Shown here: piece by piece, positions 53,162-63,966 of the stretch
How the letters are laid out: each line of letters opens with the position of its first letter
How positions within the stretch are numbered: position 1 is the first letter of the stretch
NCBI RefSeq assembly: GCF_029024965.1
Contig: NZ_CP118982.1
Location: 2,634,220-2,698,219 of the forward strand
From: Staphylococcus equorum
Lineage (GTDB): Bacteria > Bacillota > Bacilli > Staphylococcales > Staphylococcaceae
Direction of reading: 5' to 3'
DNA length: 64,000 nt
Notes under the pieces: model-generated
Databases searched by the model: none
What the model was told of the DNA's origin: nothing
The model's input: only the letters and a program-made list of their open reading frames with translations
Translations under genes and position numbers: made by a program

Positions 53162-54595
53162 TTATTTATATATTTGTTTATTTCTCAATTCTCCCACTTC
53201 ATTATTTCTTATTTGGTCCTTAACTTTACCTATGAATTTTTCATAATTTAAAAAGAATGTGACAATCATTATTAGTGTAACCATTAAAAACGGAAAGTAT
53301 ATTTGCATCGATTTTATGGCAAAAATAGTACTTTCAGATTGTATTGAAGCTCCTGCGACATAACCACCGATAGACAATGACCACCCTACAATAGCTGACT
53401 GTAGACCGGATCCGATTTTCATCCCAGCACTAGCCAAACTAAACACTGAGCCTTGTACTGGAACTCCTGTTTTCCAATATATAATATCGCCAATATCTGC
53501 AACAATACCACTTAGTGCAGCAGTAAATGGTACGATTCCTATACCATTTATAACTAAACCTATAACTAACATAGTTAAGTTTTCCGAGAACAAACTCATA
53601 ATGATATAAGAAATAATTGATATTACTAAACCAATAATGATACTTTTCTTAATTCCAACCTTTTCTGAAAATTTAGCTGCAAGAAGTAAACCTAAAATTG
53701 TTGGGATTAAAGTAGAAAAACTTAAAAGTGCCATAACATTTTCATCGTTAAAAATATACGTAGCATAATATATTCTCATGCTATTATCTGTTTGACGTAA
53801 ATACCATAGTAAATATAAAACAATAGTAATAAGAAAGTATTTTTCTGTTATTAATGTTTTTATAATTAATGTAAAAGGTATGCGTTTTTTTTGTTTTTTG
53901 ACACCTTTTTTATCAACGTGGTCATATTTCTTAGTCGCAACGTTTCTTTCTGTTACAAAATATCCTGCAATCATTAATGGTATAGCACATAATGCCCCGT
54001 AAATAATAGATGTAACCGTCCAACCTTGTTGACCACCACCAAATCCATTAACTAAAAATGTGGTAAATGTCGTAATACACAACACACTTAAGTTAGCAAA
54101 AATAAAACGAATACTTCCCAATGAAACACGGTCAGTTTCATTCTTTGTCATAAACGACACAAGTGAAGAATACGCAACGTTATTAGCAGTGTAAAAAACG
54201 ACTGATATCAAGGAGTATACTACGAATATATAAGTGATTTTTCCAGTATCTCCAAGTGATTGTGGCACGTTAAATAATAAAATTGTTAAAATACCTAATA
54301 TAGGAGCAGTCCAAAATACCCATGGCTTGGCCTTGCCCATCTTTGTATTTGTATTGTCAATAATACTTCCCATAAACAAATCCGAAAAACCATCTGCAAA
54401 TCGACAAATTAGAATGATAGTACCGATAACAGCACCAGCAATTCCCACTACATCAGTCATATAAATTATTATAAAAGATGCAATAAAGGTCCAACTATAA
54501 TTTGCTCCAAAATCCCCGATACCAAAAGTAAGTTTTTCTGGCATTCCTAATCGTTCATTCTTATCACTTTGTTTAGAATCATAACTATCGGACAT
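53162..54595 (-). CDS. GPH-family glycoside/pentoside:cation symporter
   Basis: The product is a 477-residue transporter with 12 helices. The family start EKLTFGIGDFGANYSWTFIA and the motif IDNTNTKMGKAKPWVFWTAP are typical of the XylP/XynB/MelB group. It is 15 bases upstream of the GH120 gene, so substrate is most likely beta-xylosides or xylo-oligosaccharides. A cre lies about 200 bases upstream. No XylR-type repressor gene is adjacent. Confidence 0.87.
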   Translation of the reverse strand: MSDSYDSKQSDKNERLGMPEKLTFGIGDFGANYSWTFIASFIIIYMTDVVGIAGAVIGTIILICRFADGFSDLFMGSIIDNTNTKMGKAKPWVFWTAPILGILTILLFNVPQSLGDTGKITYIFVVYSLISVVFYTANNVAYSSLVSFMTKNETDRVSLGSIRFIFANLSVLCITTFTTFLVNGFGGGQQGWTVTSIIYGALCAIPLMIAGYFVTERNVATKKYDHVDKKGVKKQKKRIPFTLIIKTLITEKYFLITIVLYLLWYLRQTDNSMRIYYATYIFNDENVMALLSFSTLIPTILGLLLAAKFSEKVGIKKSIIIGLVISIISYIIMSLFSENLTMLVIGLVINGIGIVPFTAALSGIVADIGDIIYWKTGVPVQGSVFSLASAGMKIGSGLQSAIVGWSLSIGGYVAGASIQSESTIFAIKSMQIYFPFLMVTLIMIVTFFLNYEKFIGKVKDQIRNNEVGELRNKQIYK

Positions 54596-54792
54596 AACCC
54601 CACCCCATTAATTTTTAATGTATGTCTGCTCATAGATGATTAACAAAACAACTATTCATAAATTAGAATGTCCAAACCAGTAATATGTATAGTTATTTTT
54701 ACGCGTTAACTTTTAGCAATTCCCCCTTATTTTAGTTGGTTTGTTAATTTAACTAACCAAATTAACGTTAATATATCACCTTATTTATTATT

Positions 54793-54806
54793 TGTAAACG
54801 CTTTCT
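54793..54806. promoter_or_regulatory. CcpA cre-like site of the xyloside operon
   Basis: TGTAAACGCTTTCT matches the cre core TGWAANCGNT fully and deviates at the last base. It is about 200 bases upstream of the symporter gene. The remaining gap 54596-55077 shows no gene that I can support. Confidence 0.7.
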
Positions 54807-55077
54807 TAAATTAAGGTAGTTTTTTACTCTTTTAAATCAAATGCAATTTAAATGTAAAAATTCCCTTGATATTAATGATACTTTTTTGAAATGAATACCG
54901 ATAAGCATGCATGTATCTTGATTTTTAAGGTATTTCATTATGTACATAATCTACAAATATATTTATTAAATTGTAGGGAGTTGATTACTACTAAACTGGT
55001 CATTCAAATCTTTATTGCGATAATTCTTAATGGAAGTTATAAAAACACTAAAAAGTTCATTCAGTCCCGTTTACATA

Positions 55078-55111
55078 AAAAAGCATCTCTCAAAATTTGA
55101 AAGATGCTTTT
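55078..55111 (-). terminator. Terminator of the XRE regulator gene
   Basis: A stem AAAAAGCATCTCTCAAA / TTTGAAAGATGCTTTT with one mismatch lies directly after the minus-strand regulator stop codon. A T run is present on that strand. Confidence 0.82.
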
Positions 55112-55121
55112 ACTATATTTT

Positions 55122-55682
55122 TTATTTAAAAAAATACATACTTAATAACATAATGATTAAAAAACCGCCTACGGTTAATACGAAGGTATATATAAATGTT
55201 AGGGTATTTCTTAGTTTTGTAGTATTAACCTCATTAGGATCTTCACCCTTCATAAAAGCTACGATTCGATCGTAAGTTTGCATATTATTAGACTTCTTAA
55301 TTAAATCTATTTTGATAGAAGCGTACATCGCAATAATAAATAGCACAACCTCAATGACTATGCCAATCGTTCCCCAATAATAAATTGCTGGACCAAATAA
55401 AATCGCTGCTAATAACATCGGCCACACCATTAAATGTGACCACAAGTTAAAGTTCGTTTGCTTTAATTTCTGTTCCATAATCTCCACGTCTCCTTTGACT
55501 AAATCGTCTAAAGAAACATCAAACAATGAACTAAGCATAAGTAAATTATGAACATCTGGATAACTCTTATCATTCTCCCAATTAGAAATTGTTTGTCGTG
55601 AAACATATAATTTCTCTGCTAAATCTTCTTGAGATAAATAATCACGCTGTCTGAAATACTTAATTTGAGAACCTAAATTCAT
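55122..55682 (-). CDS. XRE-family regulator with C-terminal membrane domain
   Basis: The product is a 186-residue protein. The N-terminal helix-turn-helix LGSQIKYFRQRDYLSQEDLA, then EKLYVSRQTISNWENDKSYP, is followed by three membrane helices (WSHLMVWPMLLAAILFGPAI and the C-terminal TFIYTFVLTVGGFLIIMLL). ATG 55682 is chosen because AAAGGAG is 7 bases upstream; the longer frame has no site. Membrane-anchored XRE proteins of this design are common in staphylococci, with mostly unknown targets. It stands alone. Confidence 0.85.
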   Translation of the reverse strand: MNLGSQIKYFRQRDYLSQEDLAEKLYVSRQTISNWENDKSYPDVHNLLMLSSLFDVSLDDLVKGDVEIMEQKLKQTNFNLWSHLMVWPMLLAAILFGPAIYYWGTIGIVIEVVLFIIAMYASIKIDLIKKSNNMQTYDRIVAFMKGEDPNEVNTTKLRNTLTFIYTFVLTVGGFLIIMLLSMYFFK

Positions 55683-55824
55683 TGTCATGCTCCTTTGACT
55701 TGAGATTAATATGGAAATCATTATTAGACTACCAAAGTTCTTTGACATATGCACCTTTTCAATTGTCAAAATGCTTTTACACCTATGATATCAATGTTTT
55801 TAAGACTACCTTTAGACATCACAA

Positions 55825-55870
55825 AGGGAGCGAGATAGAAATCAAAATCTGATTCCGTATTCCGCTCCCT
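55825..55870. terminator. Inverted repeat between the regulator and cstA
   Basis: AGGGAGCG (55825-55832) pairs with CGCTCCCT (55863-55870), with partial inner pairing (AATCA/TGATT). It probably terminates the cstA transcript on the minus strand, 44 bases past its stop codon. Confidence 0.6.
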
Positions 55871-55913
55871 AAAGACTAACTAACTATCATCCAAATACTG
55901 CCAATATAAAAAC

Positions 55914-57368
55914 TTAAGTTGTTTGTTGCTGATATTGAATTTGGTGATCTAATTCAAATTCTTCACCTGCAGTGATTTTCTTATATTGATAACCAAAGTA
56001 CAGAATCCATAGTATCGTCAGGCCAAACGCTAACACATAGCTTAATGTAAGATCTAATCCTAAACCAATTGGCTGACTAAGAATATACGTAAATATATTC
56101 CATGTCATGAACACGGCTGGTATTGCTGCAACCCAGAAATTCTTTTTAGCCATGAGTAGATACATAGCCCCGACCCATAACGCAACAGTGGCAGTTGTTT
56201 GGTTAGCCCAAGAGAAATAACGCCAAAGTACTGTGAAATCTACTTGAGTCAAACCGAAACTAATTACAAATAATGGTGCAGCTACGATAATTCTTTTGAC
56301 AACACTACGTTGACCATAATTTAAATAATCCGCAATAATCATTCTAGCACTACGGAAAGATGTGTCCCCACTTGTAATCGGTAAGATGATTACGCCTAAC
56401 ACTGCCATTGTTCCAAATACAGAACCTAATAATAGATGAGAAGCTTCACTTACCACTAATGCTGCCTCACCACGGGCTAATACATCACTAAGTCCATTGT
56501 AACCATTAAATAGACTCATGCCTGCTGCTGCCCAAATCATAGCGATAATCCCTTCAGCAATCATCATGCCGTAAAAGATAAAACGACCATTATTTTCTTT
56601 TTTCGTTGTTCTAGAAATAATTGGTGTTTGAGTCGCATGGAAACCAGATAATGCCCCACAAGTAATCGTGAAGAATAATAATGGGAAAATAGACGCCCCA
56701 TCAGGATGCATGTTTTTTAAATTAATTTCTGGAATCGGTGCGCCCGTTTGAATAAGACGGAACCCTATACCAACCGCACTGATTAATAATAATGCCCCAA
56801 ATATTGGATAAATACGACCAATAATTTTATCAATAGGTAAAATTGTAGAAAGAACGTAATAAATAAAGATAACAAAAATAATGATACCTAATGCAATACG
56901 TCCGTCTAATAAATTATGTAATAATAATGCCGGGCTTGTAACAAATACTGTCCCTGTTAAAAGTAATAATAAAATAGAAAAAATATTAACAAAGTGTTTC
57001 ATCACTTTTCCTAAAAACTTACCAGCAAGCTCAGGTAAATGAGCGCCTTTATTTCTGATTGAAATCATCCCAGTTAAATAGTCGTGAACCGCCCCTGCAA
57101 AAATACAACCCACAACAATCCAAATAAATGCGACAGGCCCATAAAGTGCTCCCATAATTGGTCCGAAAATAGGACCAACACCAGCGATGTTTAATAACTG
57201 AATCAGTGAATTAGATGATGTCTTCATCGGTAAGTAATCGACATCGTCCCTTTGATGAAATGCTGGCGTCGGTCGTTCTACTTTTGTGCCAAACATCTTA
57301 TCGATGTATTTACCATAAGTGAAATAACCTATAACTAATAAAATAATAGATACGATAAACGTGATCAT
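55914..57368 (-). CDS. cstA: CstA-family carbon starvation transporter (short form)
   Basis: The product is a 484-residue membrane protein with about 14 helices. QLLNIAGVGPIFGPIMGALY and the segment FHATQTPIISRTTKKENNGR are CstA/BtsT hallmarks. The short length is typical of Gram-positive members. The family takes up peptides or pyruvate under carbon limitation. A cre-like site lies upstream, consistent with carbon control. It is inserted between the XRE gene and the noc cluster. Confidence 0.87.
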   Translation of the reverse strand: MITFIVSIILLVIGYFTYGKYIDKMFGTKVERPTPAFHQRDDVDYLPMKTSSNSLIQLLNIAGVGPIFGPIMGALYGPVAFIWIVVGCIFAGAVHDYLTGMISIRNKGAHLPELAGKFLGKVMKHFVNIFSILLLLLTGTVFVTSPALLLHNLLDGRIALGIIIFVIFIYYVLSTILPIDKIIGRIYPIFGALLLISAVGIGFRLIQTGAPIPEINLKNMHPDGASIFPLLFFTITCGALSGFHATQTPIISRTTKKENNGRFIFYGMMIAEGIIAMIWAAAGMSLFNGYNGLSDVLARGEAALVVSEASHLLLGSVFGTMAVLGVIILPITSGDTSFRSARMIIADYLNYGQRSVVKRIIVAAPLFVISFGLTQVDFTVLWRYFSWANQTTATVALWVGAMYLLMAKKNFWVAAIPAVFMTWNIFTYILSQPIGLGLDLTLSYVLAFGLTILWILYFGYQYKKITAGEEFELDHQIQYQQQTT

Positions 57369-57394
57369 ATTATCATCCCCCCCTTTAGATAATG

Positions 57395-57408
57395 TGTAAG
57401 CGTTTTCT
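57395..57408. promoter_or_regulatory. CcpA cre-like site before cstA
   Basis: TGTAAGCGTTTTCT matches the cre core and deviates at the last base. It lies 27 bases before the cstA start. Confidence 0.65.
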
Positions 57409-57489
57409 TAATTTAATCACAGTTTCTGATTTATCACAATATTACAATGGAATTTTTATATTAACTTAATAAAATTTAAACATAAAAAA

Positions 57490-57523
57490 GACTGTTAGAT
57501 TTCCAACTAGGATTCTAACAGTC
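57490..57523 (-). terminator. Terminator of the noc operon
   Basis: A 10-bp stem (GACTGTTAGA / TCTAACAGTC) with TTTTTT on the minus strand, 50 bases past the noc stop codon. Confidence 0.85.
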
Positions 57524-57572
57524 AGTGATTTAATCTAGGATCTATTTCCCAGATTGTTTTATTTTGGTTATA

Positions 57573-58412
57573 TTAACGTTTGTATAATTTAATCTTTATT
57601 TCATAATAGTCGTCATGATCTTTAGCTTGATGTTCATACTTAATACCGCTTTTTTCAATACTTTCAAGACTTTTACCAACTGCATCACGTGCGTCAGTTA
57701 AGTCTTTTTCAAATCCAAATGTTTGAGCCGTCACCTTTTCAGGGCCAACTTTTTGTTTCACTCGTGCTTCTGTTTGTTTTACATTTAGCTTCTGGCTAAT
57801 AACAGTTTCAACCATTATTTCTTGATTTTCTTCTGACAAACTTAACATTGCACGAGCGTGACGTTCAGTAATCTTACCTTCACGTAAACGTTCGATGACT
57901 TTAGGTGCTAATTTTAATAAACGCAGTTTATTAGCTATGAAACTTTGACTTTTACCAACACTTTTAGCTAATTCACTCTGTGTGGTATCCCCGATTTCCA
58001 ATAACTTTTTATATGCTTCCGCTTCTTCAACGACAGATAGGTTTTCACGTTGAATATTTTCAATAAGTGCAACCACTGCAGTCTCTTCATCATCTAAATA
58101 TCTAATAATGACTTCTGCGTGTGTTTTACCAAGTGATTGAAACGCTCTAAATCTACGTTCACCAGCAATAATTTCAAACATATCTTCTTCTATTGGACGT
58201 ACGACGATAGGCTGTAACAAACCATGTTCTTCTATTGATTCTGCGAGTTCTTTTATCTTATTTGGCTCAAATACTTGTCTTGGTTGATAACGGTTTGGCA
58301 CAATACGTTCGATATGAATAGATTCGACGCTATTATTATGATCTTCTTCAATATAACCAACAATGTCATCTTTGTTCTTTAAACCAAATAATTTAGAAAA
58401 AGGTTTCTTCAT
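57573..58412 (-). CDS. noc: Nucleoid occlusion protein Noc (ParB family)
   Basis: The product is a 279-residue DNA-binding CTPase. The N-terminal MKKPFSKLFGL is the amphipathic membrane-binding helix. The CTP motif GERRFRAFQ and the helix-turn-helix TQSELAKSVGKSQSFIANKL identify Noc/ParB. Noc binds palindromic sites around the chromosome and prevents septum formation and origin over-firing. It lies beside rsmG near the origin, as in Bacillus and Staphylococcus. A candidate target site occurs at 30105. Confidence 0.93.
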   Translation of the reverse strand: MKKPFSKLFGLKNKDDIVGYIEEDHNNSVESIHIERIVPNRYQPRQVFEPNKIKELAESIEEHGLLQPIVVRPIEEDMFEIIAGERRFRAFQSLGKTHAEVIIRYLDDEETAVVALIENIQRENLSVVEEAEAYKKLLEIGDTTQSELAKSVGKSQSFIANKLRLLKLAPKVIERLREGKITERHARAMLSLSEENQEIMVETVISQKLNVKQTEARVKQKVGPEKVTAQTFGFEKDLTDARDAVGKSLESIEKSGIKYEHQAKDHDDYYEIKIKLYKR

Positions 58413-58453
58413 TTTCCATGCGCTCCCTCTAAATTAATTGTATTGATTTGCAT

Positions 58454-59173
58454 TTACTTGTTAAGCAATGGAGACTTATTCGGTGTTCCTGGTTTTCTAG
58501 GATACTTCTTAGGTGTCTGACTTCTCTTGTCTATAAGGATCATTTGTCTCTCGCCTGCTTCTTCTGGCAATTCATATGAAATTGTTTCTCGAACTTTACC
58601 ACCCAAGATACCTAAACCGAAACGTGCTTCTTCTAATTCTTCTTCACCTTTAGAAGATTTTAAAGCGATGAATTGACCGCCTTTCTTAACTAAAGGCAGA
58701 CACAATTCACTTAATACTGAAAGTCTAGCAACAGCACGTGCAGTTACAATATCATAAGACTCCCTGTAGACTCCTTTGCCAAACGTTTCGGCACGATCAT
58801 GCACGAAATTTACGTTTTCAAGGTCTAGCGCTTCCGCTAATTGATTCAAAAATTTTATACGTTTATTTAACGAATCTACAATTGTAACTTTTAAATTCGG
58901 ATAAATAATTTTCAAAGGAATGCTTGGGAAACCAGCACCAGCACCTATATCACAGATTGTTAATTCTTTAGTCAAATCCGTATAAAAACTTGGCGCAATT
59001 GAATCATAAAAATGTTTCAAATACACTTCATGTTCTTCAGTGATACTTGTTAAATTTATTTTTTTATTCCATTCAACAAGCATTTGATAATACGTTTGAA
59101 ATTGTCGTTGTTGTTCTTCAGAAAGTTCTATTCCTTGTGTACTGAGTTGCTTAGTTAACCATTCTACACTCAT
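58454..59173 (-). CDS. rsmG: 16S rRNA (guanine-527-N7) methyltransferase RsmG
   Basis: The product is a 239-residue SAM-dependent methyltransferase (GidB). The SAM loop is [19 protein letters not shown], and a [11 protein letters not shown] segment follows. It modifies G527 of 16S rRNA, and its loss gives low-level streptomycin resistance. The start lies 1 base from the mnmG end, so the two genes are coupled. Confidence 0.95.
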   Translation of the reverse strand: MSVEWLTKQLSTQGIELSEEQQRQFQTYYQMLVEWNKKINLTSITEEHEVYLKHFYDSIAPSFYTDLTKELTICDIGAGAGFPSIPLKIIYPNLKVTIVDSLNKRIKFLNQLAEALDLENVNFVHDRAETFGKGVYRESYDIVTARAVARLSVLSELCLPLVKKGGQFIALKSSKGEEELEEARFGLGILGGKVRETISYELPEEAGERQMILIDKRSQTPKKYPRKPGTPNKSPLLNK

Positions 59174-59174
59174 C

Positions 59175-61052
59175 TTAATTTTTCACCCTTTGGATTTTTC
59201 CTTGTTCAAGAAAAACAAGTAAAATTGAGATATCAGCTGGATTCACACCAGATATACGAGAAGCTTGCGCAATGTTTAATGGCTTAACTTCTGTTAATTT
59301 TTCACGCGCTTCAGTCGCTAAACTATCTACCACACTGTAATCTAAGTCTTCTGGAATTTTTTTCTCTTCCATACGTTTTACTTTTTCAACTTGTTGTAAC
59401 GACTTGTTGATGTAGCCTTCGTATTTCGTTTGAATTTCTACTTGTTCTTCAACATCAGATGGAAGTACATGTGATTCATCCAGAATTTCAAGAATTAGGT
59501 CGTAAGTCATTTCAGGACGACGTAACAATTCTAATGCTAAAATACCATCTTTCAAGCGAGAACCACCTTGTGCTTCAATAATTTCTTGAACGCGATCATG
59601 TGGTTTCACTCGGATGCTAGCTAAACGTTCTTGTTCTGATTTTATCATGTCTCGTTTTGCATTAAAACGTGCATAACGCTCTTCAGAAATCATTCCTAAT
59701 TCATGACCTAAATCAGTTAGACGTAAATCTGCGTTATCATGTCTTATTAATAGACGGTACTCTGCACGAGAAGTTAATAAACGGTAAGGTTCATTTGTAC
59801 CTTTCGTAACAAGATCATCAATTAATACACCGATATATGCGTCAGAACGGCTTAATACAACTTCATCTTTATTTTGTACTCTAGCTGCTGCATTAATACC
59901 AGCCATAATACCTTGTCCAGCCGCTTCTTCATAACCTGATGTACCGTTGATTTGACCAGCAGTGTACAAGTTTTTGATTTTTTTAGTTTCAAGTGTTGGC
60001 CATAATTGTGTAGGTACGAGTGCATCGTATTCAATTGCATATCCTGCACGCATCATGTCTGCTTTTTCTAGACCAGGGATTGTTTCTACCATTTGTCTTT
60101 GTACATGTTCTGGAAGACTTGTAGATAATCCTTGTACGTAAACTTCATTCGTATTACGTCCTTCTGGTTCTAAGAATAATTGGTGACGTGGTTTATCGTT
60201 GAAACGCACAAATTTATCTTCAATTGATGGACAATATCTTGGACCTGTACCTTTAATCATTCCTGAATACATTGCTGATAGATGTAAATTATCATCAATC
60301 ACTTGGTGTGTATCAGCATTTGTATATGTTAACCAACATGGTAATTGATCTAAGATGTATTCAGTAGTTTCAAAACTAAACGCTCTACCTACATCGTCAC
60401 CTGGTTGGATTTCAGTTTTAGAATAATCAATTGTTTTCGCATTTACACGAGGTGGTGTACCTGTCTTAAATCTAACAACTTCGAAGCCAAGGTTTCTTAA
60501 ATTATCAGCTAATGAAATAGATGGTAATTGGTGGTTAGGGCCACTTGAATATTTCATGTTTCCTAAGATGATTTCACCACGTAAAAATGTACCTGTTGTA
60601 ATAATAACTGCCTCTGCCCAGTATTCTGTTCCAATATTAGTACGTACGCCTTTAATCACATCATCTTCAATCATTAAGTCATCTACCATGCCTTGCATAA
60701 TATCAAGGTTTTCTTCATCTTCAATTACTTTTTTCATTTCTTGTTGATACAATACTTTATCTGCTTGTGCACGTAATGCTCTCACTGCTGGGCCTTTACC
60801 CGTGTTTAACATACGCATTTGAATGTGCGTTTTATCAATCGTTTTGGCCATTTGTCCACCTAAGGCATCTATTTCACGCACGACGATTCCTTTTGCCGGT
60901 CCACCAACTGATGGATTACATGGCATAAACGCGATATTATCTAAGTTAATTGTTAACATCAGCGTTTTTGCACCACGTCGAGCTGAAGCAAGTCCTGCTT
61001 CAATACCAGCATGCCCGGCTCCTATTACTATTACATCATATTCTTGAGCCAT
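59175..61052 (-). CDS. mnmG: tRNA uridine-5-carboxymethylaminomethyl modification enzyme MnmG
   Basis: The product is a 625-residue FAD protein (GidA). The FAD-binding motif is [20 protein letters not shown], with the conserved [20 protein letters not shown] and C-terminal [16 protein letters not shown]. With MnmE it modifies the wobble uridine of certain tRNAs. It starts 16 bases after mnmE, with AAGGAGG upstream. Confidence 0.96.
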   Translation of the reverse strand: MAQEYDVIVIGAGHAGIEAGLASARRGAKTLMLTINLDNIAFMPCNPSVGGPAKGIVVREIDALGGQMAKTIDKTHIQMRMLNTGKGPAVRALRAQADKVLYQQEMKKVIEDEENLDIMQGMVDDLMIEDDVIKGVRTNIGTEYWAEAVIITTGTFLRGEIILGNMKYSSGPNHQLPSISLADNLRNLGFEVVRFKTGTPPRVNAKTIDYSKTEIQPGDDVGRAFSFETTEYILDQLPCWLTYTNADTHQVIDDNLHLSAMYSGMIKGTGPRYCPSIEDKFVRFNDKPRHQLFLEPEGRNTNEVYVQGLSTSLPEHVQRQMVETIPGLEKADMMRAGYAIEYDALVPTQLWPTLETKKIKNLYTAGQINGTSGYEEAAGQGIMAGINAAARVQNKDEVVLSRSDAYIGVLIDDLVTKGTNEPYRLLTSRAEYRLLIRHDNADLRLTDLGHELGMISEERYARFNAKRDMIKSEQERLASIRVKPHDRVQEIIEAQGGSRLKDGILALELLRRPEMTYDLILEILDESHVLPSDVEEQVEIQTKYEGYINKSLQQVEKVKRMEEKKIPEDLDYSVVDSLATEAREKLTEVKPLNIAQASRISGVNPADISILLVFLEQGKIQRVKN

Positions 61053-61068
61053 ACTATTTTCCTCCTTA

Positions 61069-62451
61069 TTATTTTCCTAAACAGAACTGACTAAATAATT
61101 GATCTATCAATTCATCACTTGCGGATTCTCCGATGATTTCACCTAATATTTCCCAAGTTCTCGTTAAGTCAATTTGAATCATATCCATTGGTATATCTGA
61201 TTCTGCTGCATCTATTGCATCTTGAATTGTATTCCTAGCCTCTTTTAACAATGAAATATGCCTTGAATTAGATACATACGTCATATCTTGATTTTGAACA
61301 TCGCCACCAAAGAATAAATCTCTAATCTGTATTTCTAATTGATCTATTCCTTCTTGCTTTAACATAGAAGTTTGGATTAACGGCATATCTCCAACCATTG
61401 CTTTAACTTCATCTATATCCAATTGTTTATCTAAATCCATTTTATTTACAATAACAATCGCGTCTTCATTTTTGATTACTTCATAAAGTTTACGGTCTTC
61501 TTCAGAGAGCGCTTCGTTATAATTTAATACAAATAAGATTAAGTCAGCCTCGCCCAATGCTTTTCGAGAACGTTCAACACCTATGCGCTCTACAATATCT
61601 TCAGTTTCACGAATACCTGCTGTGTCTACTAATCTTAGTGGTACACCTCGAACGTTAACGTATTCTTCTAATGTATCTCGTGTCGTTCCTGGCACTTCTG
61701 TAACAATAGCTTTATTATCTTGGATTAGATTATTAAGCATTGATGATTTACCAACATTCGGTTTACCGACAATTACTGTAGACAAACCTTCTCTCATAAT
61801 CTTACCTTGCGTACCAGTTTCTAATAATTTATTAATCTCTTCTTTAATTTCACTTGATTTACCTAATAAAAATTCTGTAGTAGCGTCCTCTACGTCATCA
61901 TATTCTGGGTAATCTATATTAACTTCGACTTGTGCAAGGATTTCGAGAATGGATTGTCGCTGTCGCTTAATCATATCACTCAAACGGCCTTCTATTTGAT
62001 TCATTGCAACTTTTGATGCACGATCGGTTTTAGAACGAATAAAATCCATTACCGCTTCCGCTTGAGATAAATCAATACGTCCATTTAAGAACGCACGTTT
62101 CGTAAATTCTCCTGGCTCAGCCATACGTGCCCCATTACTCATTGTTAATTCAAGCACTCTATTAATTGTTAAAATACCACCGTGACAGTTGATTTCAACA
62201 ATATCTTCACGGGTAAAAGTCTTCGGTGCACGTAGCACAGAAACCATTACTTCCTCTATAACTTCTTCTGATTCCGGGTCAATAATATGACCATAATTAA
62301 TTGTATGAGATGTTACGTCTACAAGTTTTTGTTTTCCTTTAAATAACTTGTCAGCAACGTTAACTGCATCAGCACCAGATAAACGTACAATACCTATCGC
62401 ACCTTCGCCCATTGGCGTGGATATACTCGTTATTGTATCTAAATCCATCAT
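61069..62451 (-). CDS. mnmE: tRNA modification GTPase MnmE
   Basis: The product is a 460-residue protein with an N-terminal folate-binding domain ([20 protein letters not shown]), a G domain ([28 protein letters not shown]) and the terminal CLGK with catalytic-site cysteine. It partners MnmG. GGAGGCG lies 8 bases before the first of two tandem ATGs. It is followed immediately by mnmG. Confidence 0.96.
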   Translation of the reverse strand: MMDLDTITSISTPMGEGAIGIVRLSGADAVNVADKLFKGKQKLVDVTSHTINYGHIIDPESEEVIEEVMVSVLRAPKTFTREDIVEINCHGGILTINRVLELTMSNGARMAEPGEFTKRAFLNGRIDLSQAEAVMDFIRSKTDRASKVAMNQIEGRLSDMIKRQRQSILEILAQVEVNIDYPEYDDVEDATTEFLLGKSSEIKEEINKLLETGTQGKIMREGLSTVIVGKPNVGKSSMLNNLIQDNKAIVTEVPGTTRDTLEEYVNVRGVPLRLVDTAGIRETEDIVERIGVERSRKALGEADLILFVLNYNEALSEEDRKLYEVIKNEDAIVIVNKMDLDKQLDIDEVKAMVGDMPLIQTSMLKQEGIDQLEIQIRDLFFGGDVQNQDMTYVSNSRHISLLKEARNTIQDAIDAAESDIPMDMIQIDLTRTWEILGEIIGESASDELIDQLFSQFCLGK

Positions 62452-62609
62452 CCATCTCGCCTCCTTTATTGTCTAAATTTTATCATTATAATATTGTAAA
62501 GAGTTTCCTATCAAAAAGCGAACATCTTGATTGAAAAAATACACAGTTAGTCTTAGGTTTGTCTGAGGTTAGACTAACGATAGTCTAATTAACCGCTCCC
62601 CTACCCTAC

Positions 62610-62957
62610 TTAGATACGCTTATTAAAAGCCTTGGCTATTTTCAATACATGTTCAAGACTCGCTTGAATTTGTAACGTATCCATATCTTTAGCTGGCTTC
62701 CTCGCTATTACTACAATATCTAATGGTATCATGTCTTCTTTGTGTACCTTGAAGTTTTCACGAATAGCTCTCTTAATACGGGTTCTGACTACAGCATTAC
62801 CTATTTTTTTAGAAACACTTATTCCTAGGCGGAAATGTTCTAAATTTTTGTTGGGTTTTGTGTATACTACAAATTGTCTATTAGCGACTGATTTCCCTTT
62901 TTTATAAATAAATTGAAAATCACCATTTTTTTTAATTCGATACGCTTTTTCCACCAA
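62610..62957 (-). CDS. rnpA: Ribonuclease P protein component RnpA
   Basis: The product is a 115-residue basic protein, AYRIKKNGDFQFIYKKGKSV, with the RNR-type motif as GNAVVRTRIKRAIRENF. It binds RNase P RNA to process the 5' ends of tRNAs. The best start is a TTG at 62957 giving MVEKAY; a canonical ATG is absent in this frame. It lies downstream of rpmH. The 158-base gap to mnmE has no recognised feature. Confidence 0.93.
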   Translation of the reverse strand: MVEKAYRIKKNGDFQFIYKKGKSVANRQFVVYTKPNKNLEHFRLGISVSKKIGNAVVRTRIKRAIRENFKVHKEDMIPLDIVVIARKPAKDMDTLQIQASLEHVLKIAKAFNKRI

Positions 62958-63082
62958 CCATCACTCACTTATCTCTTCATTAGATGTATTATGTTTTATA
63001 TATGTTTAATCTATATCACTAATTTTCTTAAATTACTAACGAAAATTAACGTAATTTCCTGTCATTTTCCTTCATTAAAACC

Positions 63083-63112
63083 AAAAAAAAGACCACTGAT
63101 GAGTCAGTGATC
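63083..63112 (-). terminator. Terminator/attenuator after rpmH
   Basis: On the minus strand GATCACTGA pairs with TCAGTGGTC, followed by eight Ts. It would end most rpmH transcripts before rnpA. Confidence 0.85.
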
Positions 63113-63250
63113 TTATGCTGATAGTACTTTGCGGCCTTTACGACGACGACGCGCCAAAACTTTACGACCATTTTTTGTGCTCATGCGTTTTCTGAAACCA
63201 TGAACTTTACTATGTTTACGTTTATTTGGTTGATAAGTACGTTTTACCAT
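63113..63250 (-). CDS. rpmH: 50S ribosomal protein L34
   Basis: The 45-residue protein [20 protein letters not shown] continues to [12 protein letters not shown]. It is identical in pattern to bacterial L34, with the usual length. GGAGGTG lies upstream. It is the gene next to oriC, as in nearly all Firmicutes, and is divergent from dnaA beyond the window. Confidence 0.97.
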
Positions 63251-63444
63251 GCAAAAACACCTCCATCTTTATTCGGTTATCTAACTATTATAATAGATAA
63301 ATTAATATACGCTTCTGCTCTTAAGTCTTGATTTAACTGTTATTAATTTCTAGTCATAATTCAAGCAACTTCTACAATATAACAAAATATATTTTATAAA
63401 GCAAGCATCAATTTGAGTCTTTGCAATTTTATAGGCAAAATCAA

Positions 63445-63480
63445 AACACTTCCAAATTCAATTGCATATAAGGAAGTGTT
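63445..63480. other. Inverted repeat between rpmH and oriC
   Basis: Arms AACACTTCC (63445-63453) and GGAAGTGTT (63472-63480) with an 18-base loop. It may be a transcript end or a structured part of the origin region. A short tandem repeat of TTTTTCTTTATACAT follows at about 63557-63588. Confidence 0.45.
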
Positions 63481-63661
63481 GAATTATAAATTCCCTAACT
63501 TCACCCTATTATAGTAGAAATATCACTATCTAAAAAATAAACCGCATTACCTTCATTTTTCTTTATACATTTTTCTTTATACATTTTCCATACAATCTTT
63601 ATAAATTATTTCCCAAGCTCACAAATGGCTAAATTTTTGATATACTGTTTGTTCCTCTAAG

Positions 63662-63966
63662 TTATCCACTTATGCACAGTTAAGTTTTCTATTTTTGTGG
63701 ATAATATATATGTTATTAACAAGGTCATCTACGTTTTAACAACATATTCACAGCCATTTGACATTGGTCATTGTTAAAAAGTATAATTGTGTGGATAAGT
63801 CATGTAAATATTGATAGATACAGGGTTTACTTTATTGAATTATATACTAAACAGCTGTGTATAAATCATAGTTAGTAAATAGTTATCCACTGATTGTGTG
63901 TAACTTGTGGATAATTATCAACATGCTGTGATTAGTTTTATTTAAGCCTGTTGTTTTTGTGTATAA
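63662..63966. other. Replication origin (oriC), DnaA box cluster
   Basis: Perfect TTATCCACA boxes on the minus strand lie at 63696-63704, 63790-63798 and 63906-63914. Close variants are TTATCCACT (63662-63670, 63883-63891), TTATGCACA (63670-63678) and TTATACACA on the minus strand (63856-63864, 63958-63966). The dense cluster in an AT-rich gap after rpmH is the upstream part of staphylococcal oriC. The dnaA gene and the unwinding element should follow just past the window end. Confidence 0.92.

Noticed and set aside
54891..55275. Two short plus-strand open frames between the symporter and the XRE regulator
   Set aside because: They lack ribosome binding sites, overlap the XRE gene and its terminator, and show no protein-like pattern.
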